64,000 bases of DNA from Platycnemis pennipes (taxonomy: Eukaryota > Arthropoda > Insecta > Odonata > Platycnemididae): NCBI GenBank assembly GCA_933228895.1, contig OW121851.1:127333624-127397623 (forward strand), given 5' to 3'. The notes beneath the pieces are model-generated. The model did not search any database. It saw only the letters and a list, made by a program, of their open reading frames with translations, and was not told the DNA's origin. The position numbers were made by a program, and so were the translations under genes. Shown here piece by piece: positions 9,860 to 21,697 of this stretch; position 1 is the first letter of the stretch, and every line of letters begins with the position of its first letter.

Positions 9860-12240
9860 GCAATCATCACCAAACCTACAATCTTTTGTTTGTCGTGTCG
9901 GCGCGTTACTAACCTGACTACCACGCTCGGCACACTCATTTCACATCCTGTTATTTTGATGACCATAATGGCCCCAAATTATTCCTGGAAAATGTTTTTT
10001 TCTAACTATCAATGCAGCAATATTTTTTCGTCATCAAATATCGTGAAATAAACGGATCTCAAAATATTTTCATCTATATCAGAATGAGATTTGACTTAAT
10101 ATTTCTTGGATATTTAGGCTAAATTGTATGAAAATACAATAAGATGGCGTTTCCCATCCGACTCGAGATCTTTTGTAAAGGTTGAGGCACTAACACTCTA
10201 TTTATAACTTTCACTAATTTCACTTATCTTATCTTAACAAGTTTTAAATTCATCATTTGTGGATGAAAAAGGATTTGCTGTTAATTATTTACGTCCAAGT
10301 AATACCTTATTTTGTGGAAAAGTTCATTTTTCTCCTAATCCCTTTCAAGGGATCAAACCTATATTCAGTCGATTTGAGATATTTGTGGTGTGGCTATGTT
10401 GTCAAAACTTCACATTTTGGAGCACATCGTACAGCAAAAGTAGGAGTGGAGAAATATATGAAGTTTAGATAGTTCGAAATATCCTCAAATTCTGATGTCG
10501 CAAAGAAATTAGGAATGATGTTTAAACTCCCACTTTCAAGAGTCTTAAATATTGAATTTCTTAAGTTTCTGAATAAATTATTATATAAGAGGTGTCATCT
10601 ATGCTTGCCTACCATTAGATAGGTACTTATTAAAAGACATTGGTGATATAGTGTCAATCAGGTGCCCTGAACTCCGTGAAACAGGTTTCATGGTGTCGCG
10701 AGAAAAGTCGGTGAATATCTGAAATAATACTTATAGATTTGATTTTCGGTCCATTTTTTCCTGCACACACTGATAAATAATACGTATCTCTTTATTGCTC
10801 AAGAATAAATTTCAGCCCAGTGCATTTTTACATGTATCGAAGAGAGTTAAAATACTCACGCATTAAAATTGAGTTTAGTTAAAACCCTGTTTTTGTTCAG
10901 TGGAGCAAACTTAGTACAAAGGCAAAAATGTGTAAAACATGCGCTCCATTTATTTTGAATGCATATTGGAATAAACGTGGACTTAAGTCATTTACTTTCA
11001 GAAAAAAATACCTGTATCAACATAGTTCTCGTTTATGTTTCTGGATCAATGACAAGTCTTTTTTCTCTCCATCTATTGATCAGATTGCTGTGGGTCCCCG
11101 AATAACGTGTGACCGAAAGCCACAAGAAATAGCGTGCCGATATCTGAGAATTTAATTGGGGCGCATGATCCCTTCGATAGCTCTTAATACCCTTTGAACG
11201 ATGCCGGATGGGGGTAATTACCATTAAACGGAATCGAGGCTTCTGAGATGGAAATTTCTTCTTAAGCGTCGTTTTATCGAGATTATTCCAGAGTTTAATC
11301 AAGGTTAAAATTGTCTTTTGTGGGATTTCGGAAGAAAAGCTTTTGCGTTCCAAAACTACAATAATATAACAAAGTCCCCTTCTGGGGACACTGAGCGGAA
11401 GTCTTTCATTTGATATGTTGATTAACATTTTTCTGCGGAGCTGTATATTTTCCTTTAAATAATAGCATTTTGTAGTTAAGCACTTTCCTCAATTATGGCA
11501 GTGGGATGAAAGTTCTTATCGGTTCATAATTGAATTTGCGTGTTGTCACTCCAATTGACATGCATTACTTTCATATTTTCGTCCTTGAGAAAAATAAATT
11601 TGTATTCCAGTGTACCTGGCATGAATTTAAAATACGTGTTTGCAAAAAAGTAACATTTTTTTATAATTTGCTGGGGAAATTGCTTTACTTAATGTGATCA
11701 GGAAGGGCTCTTAAACCAAAGATTCGAGTAGTAAAAGAGGGGAGTAGATGAGAAGGATGATATAAAGGCCGAAACTGTGACCCTTTACTCATAATTCATG
11801 TTGCTTTGAATGAGGACACATAATACGACATCGCCAGGTCACAGAAACAGACTTTCTAGGATTCTTTTATTTTTTTAACCTATGTAATTAAGCTTCCTTT
11901 ATGGTGAATTGAACATAGTAAAAAATTAGCTGTGTATTAAAATGTTTTTTACCTGAGGAATAACAACATACATTATTGACGAAATGACGCCTCTTCTTGA
12001 CTTTTAATTGCTTAAAATAAAAAAATGCGTGTATTATCGTTATCATCATCAGGGGTCTTCTTTCAATATTTTAACTTGGAATCTCATTGTCTATTATCTC
12101 TCATTGTCTCCTATCACCAGTTTGATTACGATTTGTAATCCCTGCTTAGCAAACACTATTTTGAACATCTTTCGTTACTGCTACCAAAATTTCCATACCA
12201 GCAAGTACAGCAACATTCAATCCGTGGTTTATTTTGGTTG
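9860..12240. other. AT-rich DNA, nothing recognised
   Basis: The longest frame is 131 codons on the minus strand (11033-11428) and shows no domain. The coding-like appearance is weak and no splice-consistent neighbour was found. Confidence 0.4.
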
Positions 12241-12379
12241 GTAAGAGCGGAGCTCACCAAGTAAGCCCCATGGCATAGGAAATTCAAATACATAATAAGA
12301 GTAAAGGATTTGGCTCCTCTCCATGAGCTGTTAAATTATTTTGGGTCTTAATATATATTCTCCTCAGGGATAGATATAA

Positions 12380-12815
12380 AGTTTTTGCGTCGAGTTGGAA
12401 GGGTAACGCGATCCTTCTTGCCGTTCCCTGGGCGAAGGAAGGGACTGGAAGTTCTCCTCCCACTGGGAGAGCCCCTTTTGGTTCGCGTGGACAGAGTGAT
12501 GGGTGGGAGGGGTCTGTTTGTGTGTCTTTTACGTCGGGGAAGGAGGAATGCTTTTCTCCCGCTCTGCTGCCGCGACGTGAACGTTTTGCAGTCCGTCCGG
12601 AAGAGAGCGCCACTCAGAAATTCGGTCAGCAAGTTCTCAGGAGCGCCAGGTCAAAAGTGTCCCCGCCTGCCAGTAGAGATCCACATTGACCTCTCTCCGT
12701 TCCGTCGTCTGCGAGATTCTGGGAGCTGCTGGCAAAGGGAATCGTGGATAGACTTATTAGTTGGACCCCGAATCCTCGGTGCATTCTTCAGACGCGGTCT
12801 TTCCAGAGCGAAGTA
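12380..12815. other. G+C-rich island
   Basis: A sharp composition change with CpGs; a 143-codon plus frame (12385-12816) and overlapping minus frames are open at once. The plus translation is R/L/G-rich and unlike any family I know. It could be a regulatory island or exon, undecided. Confidence 0.3.
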
Positions 12816-13068
12816 AAATCTCGCTCAATTTTTTCACTCCAACTCACGATTCGTATAAAATTCCTAATTTATTTAACACTGCGCCGAAAATATTTCAACT
12901 GTGATTCCTCCATGAATGATTTTATATATTTTATTGTGATTTAATGTGTAATAATTTTATTTCATTTTATATTTTAATATTGGAAGTGATGTGCATACTA
13001 CTCTAACATTCCTAATAAATTAAACAGATTCAGGCGAGATATCGTGGAGGTTCTTCATAATGTAAGAG

Positions 13069-13356
13069 AAACAATTGCACTTTTCCACATATTGCTTAAA
13101 TGCGTACAACGTGTTTCGGCTCACAGAGCCACCATCAGGTACAAGACAAAGTTGTAAGAGTGTACATCACATATATATCTTTTCAGAGGAGGGGTGGGGT
13201 AGTGGGAGGAAACTAGAGGAGGGAGGGAAAGGACTAAACTGTGAGGGAAAGGCCAAGAAACGGCAAGGGGGAAAATATAGGGGAAGATGTTCTTTCCCCC
13301 CCCCCCTACATTTTCCCCCTTGCATTAAAGCAATTTGTGGAAAAGTGCAATTGTTT
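13069..13356. mobile_element. Fold-back element with a hammerhead-like motif
   Basis: Two arms of about 35 bases, 13069-13103 and 13322-13356, are near-perfect inverted repeats (AAACAATTGCACTTTTCCAC at the outer end). The interior has a second inverted tract of A/G-rich against C-rich sequence (13264-13320), and on the minus strand at 13113-13138 a CTGATGGT stem-loop GAAAC motif (stem GGCT/AGCC). It lies immediately next to the Penelope-like element and may be a non-autonomous relative. Confidence 0.65.
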
Positions 13357-13444
13357 CAAATAGGATTTAATTCTTTGCCGGCGAATTATTTTCGTAAAGT
13401 CTTCTCGGGCTTTCCACCGGGTTAAATATTGGTATAACACCAAC

Positions 13445-13476
13445 GTTTCAACGGACGACTCGTCCATCGTCTTCAG
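13445..13476 (-). ncRNA. Hammerhead-ribozyme-like motif at the Penelope-like 3' end
   Basis: The minus strand reads CTGAAGA, one extra C, an 7-bp stem (GATGGAC/GTCCGTT) with a 5-base loop, then GAAAC. CUGANGA and GAAA are the conserved core strings of hammerhead ribozymes, which are known in Penelope-like elements. The extra base between core and stem departs from the textbook core, so self-cleavage is not assured. Confidence 0.5.
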
Positions 13477-13569
13477 GGTGAGTAAGTAAATTAAAGCCGT
13501 TGAGGCGTATCTATAAACGATTGCAACAATCAGGTTACTCCTGATTGGCCGGAAGGATCTTCGAAATTT

Positions 13570-14700
13570 GGATAAGGAGGAGTTCTATCGTTTTTTATTT
13601 TATATAAAATGGGATTCCACGAATTGCTAATTTTATAGCCTGTGTCTCTATTAAAATTGTTTTTGTTTAGCCGGATCTCAATGGCCTCCTTAGCAAGCCT
13701 GTCCCAGAAGTTGTTCGAGCGGCAGATTAATTTTGCGCTATCCCATTTTATCCTGTGGTCCCGAGTAATACTATGTTCCGCCACAGCAGACTTATCAGGT
13801 TGTCCAAGCCTAAAATGCCTCCGATGCTCCTTAAGCCTGGTGGCAATAGTTCACAGGGGCACCAGTCTCCCCTACGTAGACTTTGCCACATTCGCAAGAA
13901 ATCTGGTAGACACCAGGGGTCATTAGGCCTACGGGGTCCTTCACCTTAACTAGTTGGTCTCTCAGTTTACTTATTGGCTTATGGACCGTATCTATGTTAT
14001 ATCTCTTGAGAATTCTCGAGATCTTGGTAGAGACTGTTGACAAATACGGCAAAACGGCCCTGGCTACAGGTTTTGACTTTTCAGCCTCTTCCGACTCACG
14101 AGCATTGAAGGTTCTTTTAATTGCTGAAGAAATGTGCCGGTCGCTATATCCATTTTTCCAGAAAGTTGTCTTCAGATAACTCAACTCATCAGGAAGACTC
14201 TCGGTGTCAGCTATGGCTTTGGCACGGTGTACTAAGGTTGATAGTACCGCTGCTTTGTGGGAGGGGTGGTGATGGCTGCGAGCATTCAGATATAGATCTG
14301 TGTGCGTCGGCTTGCGGTATACTCTATGTCCCAGGCCGCCATTACTCTTCCGATGGATCAAGATATCGAGAAATGGAATTTTGCCGTTATTTTCTATCTC
14401 CATTGTAAACTGTATGTTTTCATGTTGGTTGTTCATATGGCTAAAAAACTTCATTAAAGCATCAGACCCATGGGGCCAAATGAGAAAGGTATCATCCACA
14501 TATCGGAAAAAATACCTTGGACGTAGAGGAGCTGTGGAAAGTGCCTTCGCTTCAAAATATTCCATATAAAAATTTGCGATTGCTGGAGACAGAGGGGATC
14601 CCATAGGAACTCCGTCCGTTTGTTCAAAATATTCGCCATTGTATTTGAAATATGTAGACGTCAGTGCGTGATGGAACAATTTGGAAACGTTGGTGTTATA
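13570..14700 (-). pseudogene. Penelope-like RT/GIY-YIG ORF, truncated and frameshifted
   Basis: The 282-codon frame 13831-14679 includes GVPMGSPLSP (residues 23-32, RT motif B region), the catalytic YVDD (60-63), and FLDILIHR (103-110). After a basic linker the GIY-YIG start appears as GVYQI (256-260) and YVGETG (268-273). Near 13840 the reading frame shifts; the rest of the nuclease domain continues in another frame (13530-13784) with SNNFWDRLAKEAIEIRLNK and the family's final FNRDTGY. The N-terminal RT motifs are absent. Function in an intact element: target-primed reverse transcription with nicking by the GIY-YIG domain. Confidence 0.9.
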
Positions 14701-14759
14701 CCAATATTTAACCCGGTGGAAAGCCCGAGAAGACTTTGCAATTGTTTCTCTTACATTAC

Positions 14760-15600
14760 TCTAACATTGCCTATAAATCTGGTGCCAATGTAGCAGTCCC
14801 TAACAGAAGTACGTAAACAAGGTTGCTGTTTTAAATTTAATACCTGTTTTGGAACAAGAATTTGTATATTAAGACCGAATGAGAGTATAAAAGTTTGCTT
14901 TTTTAATAATTTAATCAGATCACATTTCATTATAGATATCGAAGGCTGATAGCCTACTTTTTGCTAGCTATTCATTGCTCATATTGGCACTATAAATAAT
15001 GAACCAAAGGAGGCCGATAACTCTTCCCAATTAAACGCCGGAGAACTGCATTCACGGAGCTCTCTCCGTCAATTTATACGCCCTGTTTAATATCAGAGAA
15101 ATCACATATTAAATTGTTTCTTCAAATTCCTCACATTTTTCAAAAACTTATCCATTCTAAATAGTGAAAACCTTGTGACCTTAGTGACCATAGATGCCGG
15201 TGATATCCCTAAATTAAAACAATTACCAGTGGAAGGAGGCATGAGTATGTTGGGCAGATCTCATTTTATCATGAATCAGCATCTGTAGTGGATACAACTG
15301 TTAATAGTCTAGTATTTGGTCAATTACCAATCACCGAACCTGATGAGCTCAACATAAAATGCTCTTTGACTATTGAGAAGAAAATTGTATTAACCGCATG
15401 TAAATTACGTTTTCAATCAATGTTAAATGAAAATGACCACATGCGTACGCATTTATGCAGCACGCTAACATTGAATCCTCGCAATAAATTGTGGAATTAT
15501 ACTTTAAAATGCGATGAATTAGATGATAGGAGCATATGTTTCGAAGGTTCTGGACGGTTGCTCTAACTAGAAGTTATATTTATTGCAGTGAGATTTTGAA
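14760..15600. other. AT-rich DNA, nothing recognised
   Basis: A 92-codon plus frame (15288-15566) has no recognisable domain. A sequence ACTCTAACATT(G)CCTATAAAT at 14757 resembles ACTCTAACATTCCTAATAAAT at 13001, possibly a diverged duplication bracketing the Penelope-like/fold-back block. Confidence 0.4.
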
Positions 15601-15689
15601 ATTTTATTTTATAAAGACGGCTGAGACCAGTCAGCTTCTTGAGCTATATTTTTAGTAAAAAAAATGCATTGCCGGAATCCGTGATGGTT

Positions 15690-16225
15690 GTAATAGAAGA
15701 AAGAGGCTGGCTCCTCAAGCAGTAGCTCTCCTCTGCCTGTCTTGCAGGATTTACGCCCGTGAGTGTATCCTTCGGCCGCCGCAATCGACGTCGTTTCGGC
15801 ACTACACCGCTGGAGGGCTCTGGCTTCTTTTATCCCATCCATCTCTTTGCTCGACTCTTTTTTCTCTCCACTCCTTCCTTTATAATTTAGGACCCCCCTT
15901 TCTCAACTTCCCATGGGGCTCGTATTTTTCTATCCTCTCGTTCCCTCTTCCAGAATTTAATGAAGCGTAAAGTCTCTCTTTGGCTTGCTGGTCAGAGTTG
16001 CCGGGTCAGTGCGATCTGAAAGCGTTCTCATCCTGGTACGGTGCGAAGATCCCATCTCGTTCCAAACTTACGCCCACAAAATGACCGAACGTGCACCATC
16101 TCCAACTTTTGGCCTCTCCGTGTACGCGTTAGTCCATGACAACTCAAAATTTTTACTCTTGTTTTCCTTCGCCCTTCTCCCTCTCGGTGTCTTACGTCTC
16201 ATTCCCTTCACAAGTCAATGATTGC
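15690..16225. other. G+C-moderate pyrimidine-rich island
   Basis: CpG-containing segment (for example GGCCGCCGCAATCGACGTCG near 15775) followed by a pyrimidine-rich tract. Short frames only. Possible regulatory island; no motif decides it. Confidence 0.25.
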
Positions 16226-16704
16226 TTTATTTTCTTGTCATTTTCCTAAAGCCGGAGAATGATGAATAGTCTAGGAATCCTTGGATTTATTTTTTCTGAA
16301 CTCCAATGCTTCGGTAGTCAGCACCATCAGCACCATCCTTCGCTTGTAAGCAAGCATAACTCGTATCTGTATGTTTAATTTTTGTATCAATAATCAAAAC
16401 AAATTTATTTGACAATTTCCTACAATATAATGAAAGTACACCTGTGAGTGCTACATAATTAGTTCACTTTCCGAGGGCAATGGATGAATTCTGATGAATC
16501 ATACCACACTCCAAGAATGGGAGGAGATTACTCTACAGCGTCTTTTGCCACTAAACAGTAATGTATCTATTCACTTACTAATTGCCGTTTCTTGTGAAGA
16601 GAAAGTCTCGGGCATTTATTTTTAATCATTCAGTTGTGATGCTAGATTGCCTATAGGCAGTCCTCTTTCTTTACAAAAAGTAACAAAGGATCTTCCATTT
16701 TATT

Positions 16705-16860
16705 GTTATCGTCATCATCATCATCGGTCAACAATCCAAAGTATGTTTTTGACGCAGCCCTCAACTCGATTCTTCTATCGGCCAATCTCTTCATATTCGT
16801 AATTCTCCTCTTTTACATCCTTCACTACTTGTTCCATATATCTCGTACGAGGTTCATTCA
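16705..16860 (-). mobile_element. 3'-end fragment of the RTE-like LINE
   Basis: Begins with the CATCATCATCATCGGTCAAC tail and continues through TTTTGACGCAGCCCTCAACT and CTTTTACATCCTTCACTACT to CTCGTACGAGG. Only the last about 155 bp of the family are present. Confidence 0.85.
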
Positions 16861-17005
16861 TTTACCAGAACTAATAAATTATATAGCTACACATAGGCCA
16901 TTCTGTATTACGTGTCTTCACGAACGTTTATTGCCAAGATTATTATCAAGGAATTGTAGTACTCTGTTTCAACGGAGGAATTGGGATTCGAGCCCACTTT
17001 ATGGT

Positions 17006-17285
17006 GTCTGTCGAGGGTGTACAAAAAACGGCGTTTAAAACTGCCCCAGGACCCAATGTCTGTATATTACACCTTCTTTCTAGGAGTAAACCCTGACAGT
17101 AAAATTAGCTCTAAATTTCAGTTTTTATTTTATGCAGCACGTTAGTAGAAATGACAACTGAGCAAATTTCGGACAGAAAATCATTGTGCGCTTGTTATAT
17201 CAATATTTTATCAGAAGTACCAATTTAAAATTTATGGCGTTTGTCGAGGGAGTAGGAAAAATGGCGTTTAAAACGGCCCGATCTA
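17006..17285. repeat. Direct repeat pair of about 45 bp
   Basis: TGTCGAGGGTGTACAAAAAA with CGGCGTTTAAAAC at about 17009 recurs as TGTCGAGGGAGTAGGAAAAA with TGGCGTTTAAAAC at about 17240. The 230-bp spacing and lack of longer identity leave the origin open (tandem duplication or terminal repeats of a small element). Confidence 0.4.
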
Positions 17286-17404
17286 ATGGCGTTCGATCAA
17301 GAGGGTATTTTTTATTGTCAAATGAGCTAACTTGTCAAGTGAGTCAAAATATTAAAACGTTGATACGATTGGTGGGATATTGGCAATATTGATAGAAAAT
17401 AGTT

Positions 17405-17762
17405 GACACGAGAATCGAAATGTGTTGCTGCAGAAGAATGATGAAGATTAAATGGATCGACGGAGTAAGTAATGAGGAAATCTTAAGAAGAGTGGAAAAA
17501 AAGATAAGTCTGCTGAAAACTCTACAAGGAAGACAGAACAACTTAATTGGCCATATCCTAAGACACGATGGTCTGATGAAGACAATCGTCGAAGGAAAAG
17601 TGAACGGGAAGAATGGAAAAGGCAGGCCTCGTATGAGATACATGGAACAGGTTGTGAGTGACGTGAAAGAGAGAAATTACGTCAATATGAAGATGTTGGC
17701 CGATATAAATCGAGTGGAGGGCTGCGTCAAACCTAGGGTCGTTGACTGGTGATGATGATAGA
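17405..17762 (+). mobile_element. 5'-truncated RTE-like LINE, C-terminal ORF and tail
   Basis: The plus frame 17420-17752 (110 codons) carries RRMMKIKWIDGVSNEEILRR, the conserved IGHILRHDGLM, GRPRMRYMEQV and DVKERNYVNMKMLAD, the post-RT region of an RTE-like endonuclease-RT polyprotein. It ends with GTTGACTGGTGATGATGATA, the family's GAT-repeat 3' tail. The RT core is absent. It is the least damaged copy of the 3' coding end in the window; the exact clade (RTE or a relative) cannot be fixed without the RT domain. Confidence 0.85.
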
Positions 17763-18019
17763 GAATGGAGGGAAAATGAAGCTTTTTATTTTGGTTTATG
17801 TCAGGCGTATAGGGGCTCACGGTTTAATGTGTCCTTGGGTACATAACTCTGGAGATGGAAGAGACTGTTCTAGAGCTATCCGGACCACAGGAGATAGATG
17901 ACCCAGTCCTTGTTATAAGGAAATAGTTTAATCTGAAAGTGTTAACGTGTCCTAAAACCATTAAGGTGTTATATCAATGCATATCAACTTCTAGTTTGTG
18001 TTTTAATATTATCTGTGGT

Positions 18020-18330
18020 TTCATGTCCCGCACTCAGTGGCACCTCAGACCGTGAGGAGGGGGGTGAAGGTGGAATTGTAATTAAAAGGAGGAAGTGTGG
18101 AGAGACAAACCTGTTTGCCTGCTCTTAACGAAAGCGCCATGGGACCATATTCTGCTTTCCAGCCTACGGACGGATTACCTACTGAACTTGGAATCTCTCT
18201 GACATCAAGTGGAGATGCATTGAGACTTCTCCTGGGGTTTAAACTTTTGCTTTGCAAAGGGAAGCCAGCTCTCCTTTCGCAACCAAAATTCCCACTTAAA
18301 TGAGGTATATTTTCCCCCTTACTATTAAGG
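18020..18330. other. Unassigned segment with a motif shared with 36.98 kb
   Basis: CCCGCACTCAGTGGCACCTC then AGACCGTGAGGAGGGGGG resembles CCGCACTAATAGGCGCTTCA then GACCGGGAGGAAAGG at 36997-37028. The rest holds overlapping frames of up to 100 codons with no domain. Confidence 0.3.
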
Positions 18331-18394
18331 CAGTGTTGGCGTGGCATGAAGAGTGTGTTTCACTTAAAATGCGTTATTCAGAATAAACACCCAA

Positions 18395-18872
18395 ATATCT
18401 CATATGAGTCCTGTCTTTTCCAATCTTTCCGTTCACTTTTCAGTCTTCATCAGGCCATCGTGTCTTAAGATATGGCTGATCACATTGTCCCGTCTTCTTT
18501 TTAGAGTTTTCAGCAGACTTCTCTTTTCACCCACTCTTCTTAGAACTTCCTCGTTACTTACTCTGTCGATCCATTTAATCTTCATCGTTCTTGGTAAGCA
18601 TCATATTTCGAATGCTTCCACCCTTTTCTTCTCCGCTGCTGTCACCGCCGATGCCTCACTGCCGTAAAGAAACATGCTCAAGATGTACGTTCCGATGAAT
18701 TGTTTCCTTACTTCTACGCTTGTATGTCCAGCTGTAATTAGATTTTTCTTTCGATAGAATGCCCTGTTTACATTGGCTATTCTACTGACTATTTCGTTCT
18801 TGCTTCGTCCATCGTTGGTTACTCGGCTTCCTAGGTAGCAACTCTTGCACCTCTTCAAGTTTATCTTCTAAT
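18395..18872 (-). mobile_element. RTE-like LINE fragment lacking its 3' tail
   Basis: On the minus strand the frame at 18601-18858 contains YLGSRVTNDGRSKNEIVSRI (about residues 8-27), KKNLITAG, and VRKQFIGTYILSMFLYGSEA, the region just after the RT catalytic domain. The sequence continues in other frames through the 18404-18600 part, matching the IGHILRHD region of the copy at 17.4 kb. Frameshifts and loss of the tail mark it as dead. Confidence 0.85.
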
Positions 18873-19019
18873 CTGAAAGTTTCAGCCTGTCCTAAAATCT
18901 GTGTATTCTAGTGTCTAAGATTTTATTCTCGAGTCAAGACGGTGAAATTCTCCCCGAGAGCTCAAGACTTACATTTCAAAGAGGTTCTTGCCCTGTATTC
19001 GAGTGGATGGATAAGCCAG

Positions 19020-19390
19020 CTCTTATTAGGGTAACAGCTGAGTGCGTGTCCGCACGCCTGGTGTCGTGTGTGACAGATATGTGGAAACAGCGGGAGGAAG
19101 AGAGAGAGGGATAGAAGTGGGGACGGCAGATTGTGGAGGCTGATACCTTTGCTTTCTACTCCGCGATTCAGACCGCTAGCGCCGCCAGCGGCTGACCGCC
19201 CAACAGCGTGTGGTTCAACGGCCACAAAGGGCGAACTGTCCGCGTCCACGCCTTCACTTCTCGTCCACTATCCACATGAACATTGCTCAGCGCTCGTGGG
19301 TAAGACCTCTGGATCGCATAACGTCCTCTGCGCTGGACACCGCACTATATTGATGGCGAACCATCCAAGATCGATACTCATTTGAATAAA
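19020..19390. other. G+C-rich island
   Basis: CpG-rich core around GACCGCTAGCGCCGCCAGCG (near 19170). Frames on both strands are open but unrecognised. Candidate regulatory DNA by composition only. Confidence 0.3.
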
Positions 19391-19689
19391 ATCACACGTC
19401 CTTGATATATCTGATCGATGTTTCCTTACAAAAAATTAATCATGGCAAGTAATTTAGTTTTTTTACAATAATTTTACGTTTGTCTGAGGTACTAAATGCG
19501 CAGTAGTAGTTATACAAAAGAGTTGACCAACAGCTAGGAGAATTTGCGTCACTAAGAATGGATTGGTTATTGGAAAGAGTGGGAGGGGTTTTCAGGAATA
19601 GAGTAAGAATGGATATTTGGCTTTGGCGGTTATCTGCTATTGAACAAAAGGTGGCAGATGGTTCTCGTTTAACATTACATCTCAATGTG

Positions 19690-19778
19690 AAGTACTGCAC
19701 TTAAGTTGAGACCGGGATTTGATCCTGGGCCCTCAAGGTGGTAGGCAAGAACTATAAATACCACACCAAACCAATCCC
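19690..19778 (-). mobile_element. tRNA-derived SINE head
   Basis: The minus strand reads GGTTTGGTGTGGTATTTATA, then CTTGAGGGCCCAGGATCAAA TCCCGG: a diverged A-box and a B-box-like GGATCAAATCC closed by a T-arm-like stem. GGTGTGGTA also opens the SINE at 32.25 kb, suggesting one family. Confidence 0.5.
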
Positions 19779-19789
19779 ATTCGAACGAA

Positions 19790-21400
19790 CAGTATATGAA
19801 AATAATTGTATTGGCATCAATTCTCATTTTGGCAGTGAAAATATAAGTAATTGTATAGGATTAAGGTAGTGTCGTTCCCACAGGAAGAATTGAGAAATGT
19901 ATTGCATGTAAAGCTTCTTTGTATCTTCAATGATGATTTAAGCTTTGGCAATAAATGTGGCTACGTACTTTCAAGCAATGGGATATTGTGCGCAGCAGAT
20001 GAGCATTGATGGCGTGGAGACATTTTCTGCAACACAACCTCACGATGGATTGCATTGTACAGTGTAGACGTAGTTTGTAAATAACGTTTTGTGATGCTTT
20101 GAAAGACACGGGATATGATAACAGTGAAGGCTTTCAGTGGAAAATAAAGCGTAAATGGCTCCACTTTCATATTGATTGAGACCTGATGCCGCGACCTATT
20201 TAATTGCCATCTTTTTGAGTGGAGTTATCATTAAATAAATGGAACACTTAGCACTAAAACTTTGCCCAATGATACTGCCATAGGTTTTTTTTTAATTTTC
20301 ATTCCCTTATGATTGTACATTTAATGGAGGCTTCGCTTTTATAAAAATGGTAAAATCAGAGCGGTTTGTATAAAAATATCCAGTCGTTAATGTCAATACC
20401 ATACATTGTTATCTCAAATAAACAGTAATATCCTGCCTACTGAGAGTCTTAGAAACGAAACCTACGACATTATTTACTATCAAAGTTTAAATTTCTTTCT
20501 ATTCACTCATCAATTTATTCTCCTCCCATAAGTTACATAACTCCTCAGCGCCTTGAATTTGGATTTATGTTGTGATATTAACCATAATTCATCCTATATG
20601 ACCGAGGCATTTTGTTTAATGTTTTACTAAATGCATAAAACTAATTACAATATTTTAGAGTAAATTGAATCTCACCCTTACCTTTTCTAGCGTTTGTGCT
20701 TCATTCACTGATAACAAAAACGTTGTATCAGTCTTACATTCTCTAACTACGTATGTAATATCTCACACTTGCTTGCCTTTCGTTAATTGAATGAACGGTA
20801 GGTAGTACGAGGTATATCTTACATAATTTGACATTCAATGTTTTAGGTTAAATAATTATCCGTCATATATCTAGAGAACTCCTATTTCTACGGGCCAGTA
20901 ATGAAAATATTTGCTTTCGGTGATAACCGATAACATTAATGTTTAGGCTGCTGAGCAAATCCATTCAAGAAATACATCGTCAGATGTATATTCGGGTGGA
21001 AAAATGAACACCCAGGCTTTGACGTCAGCGAAGGTGTAAATGACAGAGGTCAAGATTGAGTAAGCAGTTTTCTTAGAATGAGAAGTGATTAAACAGCTAG
21101 GGATCCATTTCTGGCGTCGGGTATGTGCAAAAAATAATTACTAGACAGGATCGTACGGATGGAGAAAGAAAAAAGTTGAAGACAAAGAAGGATAGGAGAA
21201 GGTAGTTGATGAGCAAGAGTGGTCTTCAAGAAATGCCAGGGCATCTAGAAAGGAGAACAACAGTACAATTCAGGTCCATTGCTTACCCTATTATCCGATT
21301 TCGAACCAGGGCTTCTCATCAAGATAAATTATCTGGTAACGATTTTTTGTTCTTTGTAAAATAGCTACATGGTGCAGAGATGGTGATGATCTAGAGAATG
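19790..21400. other. AT-rich DNA, nothing recognised
   Basis: Frames do not exceed about 70 codons. No repeat shared with other parts of the window was recognised. Confidence 0.45.
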
Positions 21401-21427
21401 CTATAAATCACCGTGTGTATAATTTCT

Positions 21428-21690
21428 ACACCTACATCTACGCGATACTCTTCAAGCCACCGCGAGGGTGTGTGGCAGGGGTTGATGATCACCAAAACAT
21501 GCAGTATTGACATGTGCACTCTTGACCTGTGGTGCATTCTATTCTCTAATCAGTTAACCTTGAGCCAACTGCTAATCTTTTATGAACGTAATGCTTTTGC
21601 TACATTACCAGCTAAAGTGTTTATTTACATGAATTTACTTTTGGACTAAAGTAGCCGTACAGCTTCTAACATCTAACTATCATCATGCGG
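21428..21690 (-). mobile_element. 3' end of the CR1-like LINE, with a SINE-like insertion at its left coding edge
   Basis: CACCTACATCTACGCGATAC and GCGAGGGTGTGTGGCAGGGG match the family terminus. Near 21681 the CATCATGCGGGGGAAAAGG stretch corresponds to the coding end seen at 24.76 kb (GTGCGAGGGAAAAAGG), where the 5S-like insert begins. Confidence 0.75.
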
Positions 21691-21697
21691 GGGAAAA

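Larger units (their letters stand above)
13395..14742 (-). mobile_element. 5'-truncated Penelope-like retroelement
   Basis: On the minus strand the element holds an RT fragment, a linker and a GIY-YIG domain, the combination that defines endonuclease-bearing Penelope-like elements. Its ends share an about 50-bp inverted repeat: 13395-13444 and 14691-14742 both contain GTCTTCTCGGGCTTTCCACC and, further in, TTGGTATAACACCAACG. The 3' end carries a CTGAAGA stem-loop GAAAC motif (13445-13476, minus). The upstream half of the RT is missing, so the copy is not autonomous. Confidence 0.9.

Noticed and set aside
15288..15566. 92-codon frame as a host exon
   Set aside because: No recognisable domain, no convincing splice context, and no neighbouring exons.
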